Below, one piece after another: positions 1-7,779 of a stretch of 64,000 bases of DNA. Position numbers and translations under genes: made by a program. Location: positions 172,570 to 236,569 of the forward strand of contig NZ_FOSL01000009.1 of the NCBI RefSeq assembly GCF_900114255.1. The letters run 5' to 3'. Position 1 is the first letter of the stretch. Each line of letters begins with the position of its first letter. The DNA is from Neomesorhizobium albiziae. GTDB lineage: Bacteria; Pseudomonadota; Alphaproteobacteria; Rhizobiales; Rhizobiaceae. A model generated the notes under the pieces. That model was given only the letters and a program-made list of their open reading frames with translations. It ran no database searches and was not told where the DNA came from.

Positions 1-69
1 AGGCAGCGTGAACTCTACCGAAGGACTTATGGCGCAACGGACGCAGGCGGAAGGCTGGCGGCTGAGTAG
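1..69 (+). CDS. Possible C-terminal end of a gene entering from the left
   Basis: Frame 1 of the plus strand is open from the window edge to a TAG at 67-69, giving a 22-residue tail ending in GGRLAAE. It would end one base before the glcF stop codon, a tidy tail-to-tail arrangement. The piece is too short to recognise, and the call rests only on the open frame and the position. Confidence 0.3.
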   Translation, partial: RQRELYRRTYGATDAGGRLAAE

Positions 70-1401
70 CTACTCCGCCGCTACAACCAACCTGCCCTCC
101 GCAATGCCCTTCGGCTTCGGGCCGCCATAGGCCCAGTCCAGAAGTTCTACCGTGTGCACGATCGGCATGCCTGCACGATCGGCGATCTGTGCGATGCAGC
201 CGATATTGCCGGTGGCCACGACATCGGCGCCGGTGGCCTTGATGTTCTTCACCTTGCGGTCGCGCAGCTTCGCCGAAATCTCCGGCTGCATGATGTTGTA
301 GGTGCCTGCCGAACCGCAGCAGAGATGCCCTTCGCGTGGTTCAGATACGGCAAAGCCGGCTTTCGCCAGCAATTCCTTCGGCAGGGTCTTGATCTTCTGG
401 CCGTGCTGCATGGAGCAGGCCGAATGATAGGCGACGGCCAAGCCGGGTTTTTCGGCCGGTTCGGGAAGGTTGAGCGAACCCAGGAATTCGGTGACGTCCC
501 GGGCCAACCCTGAGACACGCGCGGCCTTTTCGGCATATGCCGGATCGAGCCGCAGCATGAAGCCGTAATCCTTGATCGTGGTGCCGCAGCCCGAGGTGGT
601 GACGACGATGGCATCGAGGTTGCCATTCTCCATCTCGCGCGTCCACGCATCGATATTGCGCCGAGCGGCCTGGAGCGCTGCCTCCTCGCGCCCCATGTGA
701 TGCACCAGCGAGCCGCAGCAAACCTCGCCTTGTGGCACAACCACCTCGACGCCGAGCCGCGTCAAAAGGCGGATCGCGGCCTCGTTGATGCCGGGCTCCA
801 GCACCGGCTGGGCGCAGCCGGTGAGGATGGCGACGCGTTTTTCGCGCTTGCCTGCGACCGCACGATGAACCGCCGGCAAAGCCATCGGCGACGGCGACGG
901 CACCGAGGCCGGCGCCAGCGCGAGCATCGCCGCCACCGGCTGCAGCGGCTTGACCGCGCGGAACAGTCCGGCAAACGGGCGGCCAAGCCTTGCCAGTTTC
1001 AGCGCCGCCCGGAAGCGTCGGGGGTAAGGCAACACGAACGCCAGCAACGCGCGGATGGCGCGATTGGGCAGCGGCCGCTTGTAGGTCTTTTCGATATGGG
1101 CACGGGCATGGTCGACCAGGTGCATGTAGTTGACGCCCGAAGGACACGTGGTCATGCAGGCGAGGCAGGACAGGCAGCGATCGATATGGGTGACGATTTG
1201 TTTGTCGGCCGCCCTGCCGTTCTCCAGCATGTCCTTGATCAGGTAGATGCGCCCGCGTGGGCTATCCAGCTCATTGCCGAGCGTCACATAGGTCGGGCAT
1301 GTCGCGGTGCAGAAGCCGCAATGCACGCAGTTTCGCAGGATCTTTTCCGATTCAGCGACATGCGGGTCGAGCAGTTGGGCGGGAGTGAAATTGGTTTGCA
1401 T
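70..1401 (-). CDS. glcF: Glycolate oxidase iron-sulfur subunit GlcF
   Basis: This 443-residue protein is the electron-transfer subunit of the membrane-associated glycolate oxidase, which oxidises glycolate to glyoxylate. Two ferredoxin-type 4Fe-4S clusters are visible near the N-terminus (C25, C28, C31, C35 and C76, C79, C82, C86). Two CCG cysteine-rich domains follow, with the motifs EVCCGS and HLCCGSAG. Length and order match the GlcF family. It is the last gene of a minus-strand operon that starts with glcD, and its start lies 11 bases after the glcE stop. The assignment is firm because GlcD- and GlcE-type genes lie in the same run. Confidence 0.95.
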   Translation of the reverse strand: MQTNFTPAQLLDPHVAESEKILRNCVHCGFCTATCPTYVTLGNELDSPRGRIYLIKDMLENGRAADKQIVTHIDRCLSCLACMTTCPSGVNYMHLVDHARAHIEKTYKRPLPNRAIRALLAFVLPYPRRFRAALKLARLGRPFAGLFRAVKPLQPVAAMLALAPASVPSPSPMALPAVHRAVAGKREKRVAILTGCAQPVLEPGINEAAIRLLTRLGVEVVVPQGEVCCGSLVHHMGREEAALQAARRNIDAWTREMENGNLDAIVVTTSGCGTTIKDYGFMLRLDPAYAEKAARVSGLARDVTEFLGSLNLPEPAEKPGLAVAYHSACSMQHGQKIKTLPKELLAKAGFAVSEPREGHLCCGSAGTYNIMQPEISAKLRDRKVKNIKATGADVVATGNIGCIAQIADRAGMPIVHTVELLDWAYGGPKPKGIAEGRLVVAAE

Positions 1402-1412
1402 GATATCCGCCC

Positions 1413-2648
1413 CTACGCCGAAATGCCCGTCGCATCGACCGGCCCGGTCGCCATCCGCCCGGGGTTAAAAATACCCTTCGGATCGAACTCGCTTTTCAGC
1501 CGTTGCGAAAGTGCGGCAAGCGCCCGTGGCTGCGGTTCGAACACCGGCGTCGAGGCCCGCCACTGCAGGCCGGCGCGAACCAGCGTCGCATGGCCGCCGC
1601 CAAACTTCCTGACAAGGCCCCGCACCGTTCCGGCCTCCGGATCGCTCTCCATGCGCAGCCAGATCAGGCCGCCCTGCCAGTCGTAGAAGGCGTCAGCGCC
1701 GGCTTCCATGCGCAGCGCCGCAACCATCCTGTGCCCGTCCGAAGGCGCCATCGAAACCCGCCAAACCGGCCGCTCGCTGCCGTCGGCGAAAGGCAGGCAG
1801 TCGCGGATCTCACGCCAGAGCCTGCGCGACTGATCCGTCTCGAGCCGGTCGAGCGCGGGCGCCGCCTTGAGCAGGTCTTTCAGTTTCGCCAGCCGGTAGG
1901 CGACCGAGGGCCCGAAGCCTTCGAGGCGCAGCAAGGTCGCCGGACTACCAGCCAGCGCACCATCCAGAACCCTGCCGACGACGTTTTCCGGCAAGTGTGC
2001 CGCACTTGCCACCTCCGCGCTGGAACCGAGCGCCAGCGCCATGGCGGAGATTGCCTCGCCTTCCATCAAACCGCGGACGACGAGGGTGATTTCGGTTTCG
2101 GCCGCGGGCAGCACCTTGAAGGTGACCGTGGTGAGTGCCGCCAGCGTTCCCCAGGAGCCGGCCATCGCCTTGGAGAGGTCGTAGCCGGTGACGTTCTTCA
2201 CCACGCGGCCGCCGGACTTGAACGCCTCGCCGCGCCCGGACACCGCCTCGATGCCCAGTATGTGATCGCGAGCCGCCCCTGCCTTCAGCCGTCGCGGACC
2301 TGAAAGATTGGCCGCCAGCACGCCGCCGATGGTGCCGCGTCCCGCCGGGCCACCCATCAGCGGGCCGTAGTCCATCGGCTCGAAGGCAAGCTGCTGCTTG
2401 TGCTCACCGAGCAGTTTTTCGATACCGGCCAGCGGCGTGCCGGCCTTCGCCGAAAGCACCAGTTCCTCCGGCTCGTAGAGCGTGACGCCGGAGAGACCGG
2501 AGAGGTCGAGCGTGTGCGCTGCCTGTACCGGCTGGCCGATGCCGCGCTTGGAGCCGTGGCCGAGGATTTCCAGCGGCTGGTCCTCGGCCAGCGCCCACTG
2601 CACCGCGGTGAGGGTCTCGGCAGCCGAGGTTGGGGCGAAGGTGGTCAT
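1413..2648 (-). CDS. glcE: Glycolate oxidase FAD-binding subunit GlcE
   Basis: This is the second flavin subunit of glycolate oxidase, 411 residues from the chosen ATG (MTTFAP). It has an FAD_binding_4 (PCMH-type) N-terminal half with a glycine-rich segment, GRGTIGGVLAANL. The C-terminal half is shorter than that of GlcD, as is normal for GlcE. The frame is open for 59 further codons upstream, but those codons translate the palindromic repeat and a neighbouring gene's 3' end, so the internal ATG is preferred even though its ribosome binding site is poor. The upstream repeat at 2687-2751 may affect its transcription or translation. Confidence 0.93.
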   Translation of the reverse strand: MTTFAPTSAAETLTAVQWALAEDQPLEILGHGSKRGIGQPVQAAHTLDLSGLSGVTLYEPEELVLSAKAGTPLAGIEKLLGEHKQQLAFEPMDYGPLMGGPAGRGTIGGVLAANLSGPRRLKAGAARDHILGIEAVSGRGEAFKSGGRVVKNVTGYDLSKAMAGSWGTLAALTTVTFKVLPAAETEITLVVRGLMEGEAISAMALALGSSAEVASAAHLPENVVGRVLDGALAGSPATLLRLEGFGPSVAYRLAKLKDLLKAAPALDRLETDQSRRLWREIRDCLPFADGSERPVWRVSMAPSDGHRMVAALRMEAGADAFYDWQGGLIWLRMESDPEAGTVRGLVRKFGGGHATLVRAGLQWRASTPVFEPQPRALAALSQRLKSEFDPKGIFNPGRMATGPVDATGISA

Positions 2649-2686
2649 GAGTGCAAAGCAGGGAGAGGCGCCCAGATCGCGGCAGT

Positions 2687-2751
2687 GGTTCCTCGCCCCT
2701 GCCGAAGGCGGGGGAGAGGTGGCGAGCCCGAAGGGCGAGACGGAGAGGGGG
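2687..2751 (+). repeat. Left inverted copy of two-hairpin palindromic element
   Basis: The unit reads GGTTCCTCGCCCC, a GC hairpin, a conserved GAGAGGTGG, a second hairpin (GAGCCC-gaa-GGGC type) and ends in GGAGAGGGGG. A copy in inverted orientation lies at 3192-3255, so the two units flank the DUF559-coding segment. Further copies lie at 28127-28583. It separates the ASCH/DUF559 reading frame from glcE. Confidence 0.85.
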
Positions 2752-2754
2752 CGA

Positions 2755-3840
2755 TCATCGAGCGACGCTCTCGGGATTTTTTCTTGATCTCGCGAAAACA
2801 AACCGCAGATCAGCTGTGACGACATCCTCGCTCAGTCGACCATCCAAGACAGCCAGGATGGTCTCACAAACGCTTCCCATGTGCTTCAGTGCATCAGAAC
2901 TCCAAAACCGCAAGACTGAGAAACCTGCGCCCCGCATGAATTCGTCCCGCTTTCGGTCGTAGGCGCTCTCGGCGTGTTGACTGCCATCCAACTCGACAAC
3001 CAGCTTACCGCTCCGGCACACAAAATCCGCGAAATAGGGTCCAATCGGCACCTGTCGCACGAATTTGTAACCGCCTAGCCGTTTGGCCTTCAGTTCATTC
3101 CACAGAGTGGCTTCGGCTATATTGTCGCCTCGGCGCAACTCCCGAGCGCGCGCGATCTTTCCCGGTGAGCGACGGCTTTGGAAATCAGCAGCCCCCCTCT
3201 CCGTCTCGGGCTTCGCCCGAGCCACCTCTCCCCCGCTTCGCGGGGGCGAGGAACCCAAGTCCTGGGGCGTCCCCAACCGCTTCAACACCACCTCGCCCCT
3301 TGGCGAGAGCCGATACCCCACTTCCAGACTTTCGGTCAGGCCGAGTTCCTTCAGCTTGCGCACATCCTGCTTGAACCGGAGCTTCTCGACATCGAGCGCC
3401 GCCGCCAGGATTGCTGCGGCGACAGCCGGTTTTTCGGCGACCGTCTTCAGGATGGCCGGGAAATAGCCCGGCGCGGATTTCTCCCAGCGCGCGAACCGCG
3501 CCTGGATATCGCGCCATTCAACCTCGGAGAGCTCCACCATCTCACGTTTGCTGACGCGCTCGTCGGCCTCGATGCCGGCAAGGCCGATGCGATACACGGG
3601 ATCGCCGTTTTCGACCCCCAGCATCTTCTGCAAGGCGGCAAGCGTCGCGAAGCCGGACGCCTGCGCATCCTCTTCCGTCAACGCGGCGGCGTCAGCTGTC
3701 TCAATGGCGCCGATGCGAACGACGCCGGCAGCGGTGCGGACACGGCCGCCGGGCTTCACCGTCGGCCGTTTCCAGCGGCGGAAGGCAAGCGTGATGTCGC
3801 CGCGCAAAATGCCGTCGAGGGTGGCCTGCTTGAAGAGCAT
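2755..3840 (-). CDS. ASCH-domain protein fused in frame to a DUF559 endonuclease-like domain
   Basis: The chosen start (MLFKQATLDG) lies 5 bases after the glcD stop and gives 361 residues. Residues 1-90 look like an ASCH domain (putative RNA-binding), followed by a helical region to about residue 190 that ends like the native C-terminus of this family. Residues 196-217 (GGEVARAKPETERG) are translated palindromic repeat. Residues 232-340 are a DUF559 domain (Vsr/restriction-endonuclease-like fold) with VVELDGSQH around D285, YDRKRDEFM and VLRFWS. The simplest reading is that a palindrome-DUF559 element inserted at the 3' end of an ASCH gene and removed its stop. DUF559 may instead be made from an internal start. 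The insertion sits inside the glc operon, between glcD and glcE. Confidence 0.75.
   Translation of the reverse strand: MLFKQATLDGILRGDITLAFRRWKRPTVKPGGRVRTAAGVVRIGAIETADAAALTEEDAQASGFATLAALQKMLGVENGDPVYRIGLAGIEADERVSKREMVELSEVEWRDIQARFARWEKSAPGYFPAILKTVAEKPAVAAAILAAALDVEKLRFKQDVRKLKELGLTESLEVGYRLSPRGEVVLKRLGTPQDLGSSPPRSGGEVARAKPETERGAADFQSRRSPGKIARARELRRGDNIAEATLWNELKAKRLGGYKFVRQVPIGPYFADFVCRSGKLVVELDGSQHAESAYDRKRDEFMRGAGFSVLRFWSSDALKHMGSVCETILAVLDGRLSEDVVTADLRFVFARSRKNPESVAR
3192..3255 (-). repeat. Right inverted copy of two-hairpin palindromic element (within coding sequence)
   Basis: This is the reverse complement of the unit at 2687-2751, with the same conserved ends (CCCCCTCTCC and GCGAGGAACC), the same CCACCTCTCCCCC core and two hairpins. 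It is translated as the linker between the ASCH and DUF559 domains. The stems are better conserved than the loops, which is typical of a mobile palindromic unit. Confidence 0.85.
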
Positions 3841-3845
3841 TCCTC

Positions 3846-5342
3846 TCAAAACCTCGGAATGTCGGGAAACGGCAGTTTGCCGTTGTGGATGTGCATGCGG
3901 CCGAGTTCCGCGCAGCGCCGAAGCTGCGGAAACACCTTTCCTGGGTTGAGCAGATGGTTGGGATCGAAAGCGCACTTCACCCGCATCTGCTGGTCGAGAT
4001 CGATCTCGTTGAACATTTCGGGCATCAGGTCGCGTTTCTCGACGCCGACGCCGTGTTCGCCGGTCAGCACGCCGCCAACCTTGACGCAGAGCCGCAGGAT
4101 GTCGGAACCGAACTCTTCGGCCTTTTCCAGTTCGCCGGGCACGTTGGCATCGTAGAGGATCAGCGGATGCAGATTGCCGTCGCCGGCGTGGAAGACGTTG
4201 GCGACACGCAACCCGTATTTCTCAGACAGTTCGCGCATGCCGGCGAGCACCTTTGGCAGTTCCTTGCGCGGGATGGTGCCGTCCATGCAGTAGTAATCCG
4301 GCGAAATGCGCCCGACCGCCGGAAACGCCGCCTTGCGGCCCGCCCAGAAAACCAGCCGCTCCTGCTCCGACTGCGATACGCGGCAGACGGTCGATCCGTT
4401 CTTCAGCGCGATAGCCTCTACAGCTCCGATCAGGTGGTCGACCTCGTCGCCGCAACCGTCCAGCTCGACGATCAGCAGCGCCTCGCAATCCAGTGGATAG
4501 CCAGCATGGACAAAATCCTCCGCCGCATGGATTGCCGGCCTGTCCATCATCTCCATGCCGCCCGGAATGATGCCGGCGCCGATGATGTCGGCGACGCACT
4601 GGCCAGCCTCTTCGCTCGACGGGAAACCGATCAGCAGCGCACGCGCCGTCTCCGGCTTCTGCAAAATACGCACCGTCACCTCGGTGACGACGCCAAGCAG
4701 CCCTTCCGAGCCGCTCATGACGCCAAGCAGGTCGTAGCCTTCGCTGTCCAGATGCTTGCCGCCGAGGCGCACCACCTCGCCGTCCATCAGCACCATCTCG
4801 ATGCCGAGCACATTGTTGGCGGTGAGGCCATACTTCAGGCAGTGCACGCCACCTGAATTCTCCGCGACATTGCCGCCGATCGAACAGGCGATCTGGGAGG
4901 ATGGATCGGGGGCATAATAGAAGCCCTCCTGCTCGACCGCGTTGGTGATGCCGAGATTGGTCACGCCCGGCTGCACGACCGCGGCGCGGTTGGCGAAATC
5001 GATGTCGAGGATACGGTTGAAACGGCTCATCACCAGAAGAACTGCGTCTTCCAGCGGTAGCGCGCCACCGGAGAGCGAAGTGCCGGAGCCGCGCGGCACA
5101 ACCTTGATGTTGCGCTCATTGCAATATTTCAGGATGCGCGAAACCTGCTGCACGGTTTCCGGCAGCACCACGACCAGCGGCAGCTGGCGGTAGGCGGTGA
5201 GGCCATCGCTTTCGAAAGCGCGCATCGAATTGACCGCATCGACGACGCCCTCGCCCGGTACGATGATGCGCATGTCGCCAACGATCTCGGCGCGGCGCGC
5301 CAGTGTCGCCGCATCGGCTTTCGGCATCGTCAGTCCCGACAT
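3846..5342 (-). CDS. glcD: Glycolate oxidase FAD-linked subunit GlcD
   Basis: This is the catalytic flavoprotein subunit of glycolate oxidase (498 residues). An FAD_binding_4 domain contains PRGSGTSLSGG, and the C-terminal FAD-oxidase domain has the family motifs HAGDGNLHP and TGEHGVG. The start is supported by GGAG eight bases upstream of the ATG. It is the first gene of the glc operon. A perfect 9-bp dyad (5362-5384) lies directly upstream and probably binds a regulator, with the GntR protein at 6946-7764 the obvious candidate. Confidence 0.96.
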   Translation of the reverse strand: MSGLTMPKADAATLARRAEIVGDMRIIVPGEGVVDAVNSMRAFESDGLTAYRQLPLVVVLPETVQQVSRILKYCNERNIKVVPRGSGTSLSGGALPLEDAVLLVMSRFNRILDIDFANRAAVVQPGVTNLGITNAVEQEGFYYAPDPSSQIACSIGGNVAENSGGVHCLKYGLTANNVLGIEMVLMDGEVVRLGGKHLDSEGYDLLGVMSGSEGLLGVVTEVTVRILQKPETARALLIGFPSSEEAGQCVADIIGAGIIPGGMEMMDRPAIHAAEDFVHAGYPLDCEALLIVELDGCGDEVDHLIGAVEAIALKNGSTVCRVSQSEQERLVFWAGRKAAFPAVGRISPDYYCMDGTIPRKELPKVLAGMRELSEKYGLRVANVFHAGDGNLHPLILYDANVPGELEKAEEFGSDILRLCVKVGGVLTGEHGVGVEKRDLMPEMFNEIDLDQQMRVKCAFDPNHLLNPGKVFPQLRRCAELGRMHIHNGKLPFPDIPRF

Positions 5343-5361
5343 CGCGCCATCTCCGCACCAG

Positions 5362-5384
5362 ACTGGTAAAATTCATTTACCAGT
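5362..5384. promoter_or_regulatory. Inverted-repeat operator upstream of glcD
   Basis: A perfect dyad, ACTGGTAAA-N5-TTTACCAGT, ends 20 bases upstream of the glcD start codon. The core TGGT...ACCA is the arrangement used by FadR-subfamily GntR regulators of the LldR/GlcC type. A related half-site, TTGACCAGTTG, lies at 6887-6897 in front of the GntR gene. The regulator assignment is inference. Confidence 0.65.
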
Positions 5385-5422
5385 TGGGCAATTTGGCGCA
5401 AGCGAAACCTTAGGACAAGCCT

Positions 5423-6739
5423 CTATTTGCCGGCTTCGTCGCGATGCGAACGGCGGATGCGACGGACGAGCCACCAGATCGCCAGCACCGCGAAGGGCAC
5501 TGAAATGGCGGTGACTGTTTCCGGTTTGACCGGCTCGCCGAACATCGCCGAGCCCTTGGCGAGGTAACCGATCAGCCCCACCACGTAATAGGACACGGCG
5601 GCGACCGACAGGCCTTCCACAGTCTGCTGCAGGCGCAGCTGCAGGCGGGCGCGGTTGTTCATGGAGGCGAGCACGTCGCGATTCTGCCGTTCCACATCGA
5701 CATCCACCCAGGTGCGCAGCAAGGTGGCCGCGCGGGCGAGCTTTTCGGACAGGCTGTCTTGCCGCGCCTCGATCGAACGGCAGGTGCGCATCGCCGGCGC
5801 GACACGTCGCTGCAGGAATGCGCTCCAGGTGTCGTAGCCGGGAACCGCGATCTCGCCCAGCGCCTCCAGCCGCTCCTCGACAATGCCGTGATAGGCGCGG
5901 CTGGCGCCGAACCGGTAAAGACTGGCAGCCGCATCTGCCTCGAGTTCGGCGGCAAGGTCGGTGAGTTCGGCCAGAAGCTCCTGGCTGTCGCGATGGTCGC
6001 TGGCGCGCATTTCGCCGGTGAGTGCGGCCAGCCGGTCTTCGATGCGGCGCATGCGCGGCGAAAGCGACTGCGCCAGCGGCAGGCCCAGCATGGCCAGCGT
6101 GCGATAGGTCTCGATCTCGATCAGCCGCTGTGACAGCGCGCCGGTTCGCGCCGGCGACAAGCCTCCGTCAAGGATGAGAATGCGGGTCAGCCCGTCGCCA
6201 TCCTGGCGGAAATCGGTCACCGCGGCGGCCTTGCCGTTCTCCACCAACGAATAACAGAGGCTGGCCGCATCGAACCCGGCAATCAGCCGTTCGTTCTGGG
6301 GCGTCCATTTGCGGATATCCAGTTTGACGCCCGAAATCACCTTGCCGGGCGGGCTGAAGCCATTACCGAACGGCGAGTCGTCGAGCGGCCTGCCGGTGCG
6401 CGCGTCAGCAGGGCAATCCCAGAGATAGGTAGAGAATTCGGTATGGCGTTCCCACGACAGCGAACCCTTGCCCCACTTCATCGCGTGGTGGCGGGCGTGG
6501 CGGTCGGGCGCCGCGATGCCCAGCCGCCGCGACAGGTCTGCAAGCGCCGCCTGATCAAGCGTCGAACCGCTTTCGGTCATGAAGGAGAGCTGCAGCAACA
6601 GCCGCGGCGCTTCGATCAGCGGCGACGGCCGCGCATGAACCTCGCCGATCGCCGCCGGCAACGCCTCGTGCGACGGCATGCCGAGCACCGTGCCGGCAAG
6701 CCACTGGCCTGGCTCTTGCTTCACCGCCTCGTCGTTCAT
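5423..6739 (-). CDS. DUF3422 family membrane-anchored protein
   Basis: The chosen start (MNDEAVKQ) gives 438 residues. The soluble body contains EVHARPSPL near the N-terminus, typical of DUF3422, then a long helical region. The C-terminus has two hydrophobic segments (VAAVSYYVVGLIGYLA and VTAISVPFAVLAIWWL), so it is probably an inner-membrane protein with a large cytoplasmic domain. The function of the family is not established. The in-frame extension upstream (28 codons) lacks family similarity. A TGCATTGCAACA motif at 6834-6845, like the one before the phasin gene, precedes it. Confidence 0.85.
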   Translation of the reverse strand: MNDEAVKQEPGQWLAGTVLGMPSHEALPAAIGEVHARPSPLIEAPRLLLQLSFMTESGSTLDQAALADLSRRLGIAAPDRHARHHAMKWGKGSLSWERHTEFSTYLWDCPADARTGRPLDDSPFGNGFSPPGKVISGVKLDIRKWTPQNERLIAGFDAASLCYSLVENGKAAAVTDFRQDGDGLTRILILDGGLSPARTGALSQRLIEIETYRTLAMLGLPLAQSLSPRMRRIEDRLAALTGEMRASDHRDSQELLAELTDLAAELEADAAASLYRFGASRAYHGIVEERLEALGEIAVPGYDTWSAFLQRRVAPAMRTCRSIEARQDSLSEKLARAATLLRTWVDVDVERQNRDVLASMNNRARLQLRLQQTVEGLSVAAVSYYVVGLIGYLAKGSAMFGEPVKPETVTAISVPFAVLAIWWLVRRIRRSHRDEAGK

Positions 6740-6833
6740 CGCATCGCGCTCCGCGCTGTCGTCAGAAATCAATATGCCATTCGAATTCCCGACGCATCGG
6801 ACATCTTTGTCGCAGCGCAGCATAGTTTATTTT

Positions 6834-6845
6834 TGCATTGCAACA
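6834..6845 (+). promoter_or_regulatory. PhaR-like TGC-rich site upstream of the DUF3422 gene
   Basis: TGCATTGCAACA lies about 95 bases upstream of the DUF3422 start. It differs by one base from the site before the phasin gene (TGCACTGCAACA, 20990-21001). PhaR-type PHB regulators of alphaproteobacteria bind TGC...GCA dyads. The link is inference from the shared motif. Confidence 0.4.
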
Positions 6846-6911
6846 TAACCGGGATAAGCAACCAACACGAGATTGGATAAATAATTTGACCAGTTGCCCG
6901 GCTTGCTCCTA

Positions 6912-6924
6912 AATTGAAACAATT
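6912..6924. promoter_or_regulatory. Dyad upstream of the GntR gene
   Basis: AATTG-AAA-CAATT lies 21 bases before the TTG start. Together with the half-site at 6887-6897 it could be an autoregulatory operator. It is a short dyad, so the call is tentative. Confidence 0.3.
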
Positions 6925-6945
6925 CAGTCGCCGCCGGGGATCGCA

Positions 6946-7764
6946 TTGGGCGAGATCTACTCCAGGATAGAACATTCGCGCACCGCCGACGAAGTGGTGC
7001 AGCAGATCGAGAGCCTTATTCTGGAAGGCGTGCTGCGTGTTGGCGATCGGCTGCCGGGCGAGCGCGAACTGGCGCCGCAGTTCGAAGTGTCGCGGCCGAT
7101 CCTTCGCGACGCCCTCAAGGTTCTGGAAGCACGCGGCCTGCTGGTCTCACGGCATGGCGGCGGCACCTTCGTCGCCGATGTCATCGGCCAGGTTTTTTCG
7201 AAGCCCGTGATGGACCTGATCGCCACGCACAGGAAGGCGGCGGCCGACTACATGGAGTATCGGCGCGAGATCGAGGGTATCGCCGCCGATTACGCGGCGC
7301 GGCGGGCAACCGCCGACGACCGCGCCATGCTGAATGAGATCATGCAGCGCATGGAAACGGCGCACCGGGGCGGCGATTTCGCGGACGAAGCGGCCATCGA
7401 CGTCGAATTCCACAGCGCGGTCGGCGAATGCGCTCACAACATCATCCTTTTGCACACGCTGCGCTCCTGTTACCGGTTGCTGTCGGATGGGGTCTTCCAC
7501 AACAGGCTGCTGGTCTACAATCTGCCGGGCGCGCGCGAGAGGTTGCTCGAGCAGCACCGGGCGATCCACAAGGCGGTGACGGAAGGCGATTCCACGGGCG
7601 CGCGCGAGGCCGCGATGGCCCATATCGACTTCGTCGCGCAGGCAATGACCGACGCCGAGCGCACCGGAGACTGGCAACGTGTGTCGCGCCTGAGACTGCG
7701 GCAGCGTCTGGATAACGCCGGTGGAAAGGTGCCGGACGGCGGAAATGAAGAACCGGCAAGGTGA
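6946..7764 (+). CDS. GntR/FadR-family transcriptional regulator of glycolate or lactate oxidation
   Basis: This is a 272-residue regulator. The N-terminal winged helix-turn-helix (about residues 10-78, with RVGDRLPGERELA and SRPILRDALKVLE) is followed by an FCD ligand-binding domain (about 90-230). The FCD metal-ligand positions are consistent with DVEFHS and the later histidines. The start is a TTG preceded by CCGGGGA, and no better ATG exists. It heads an apparent operon with a LutA-like gene and lldD and faces the glc operator region. Control of lactate or glycolate genes in the manner of LldR/GlcC is inferred from position. Confidence 0.88.
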   Translation: MGEIYSRIEHSRTADEVVQQIESLILEGVLRVGDRLPGERELAPQFEVSRPILRDALKVLEARGLLVSRHGGGTFVADVIGQVFSKPVMDLIATHRKAAADYMEYRREIEGIAADYAARRATADDRAMLNEIMQRMETAHRGGDFADEAAIDVEFHSAVGECAHNIILLHTLRSCYRLLSDGVFHNRLLVYNLPGARERLLEQHRAIHKAVTEGDSTGAREAAMAHIDFVAQAMTDAERTGDWQRVSRLRLRQRLDNAGGKVPDGGNEEPAR

Positions 7765-7779
7765 CGGCGTGATCAAGCC

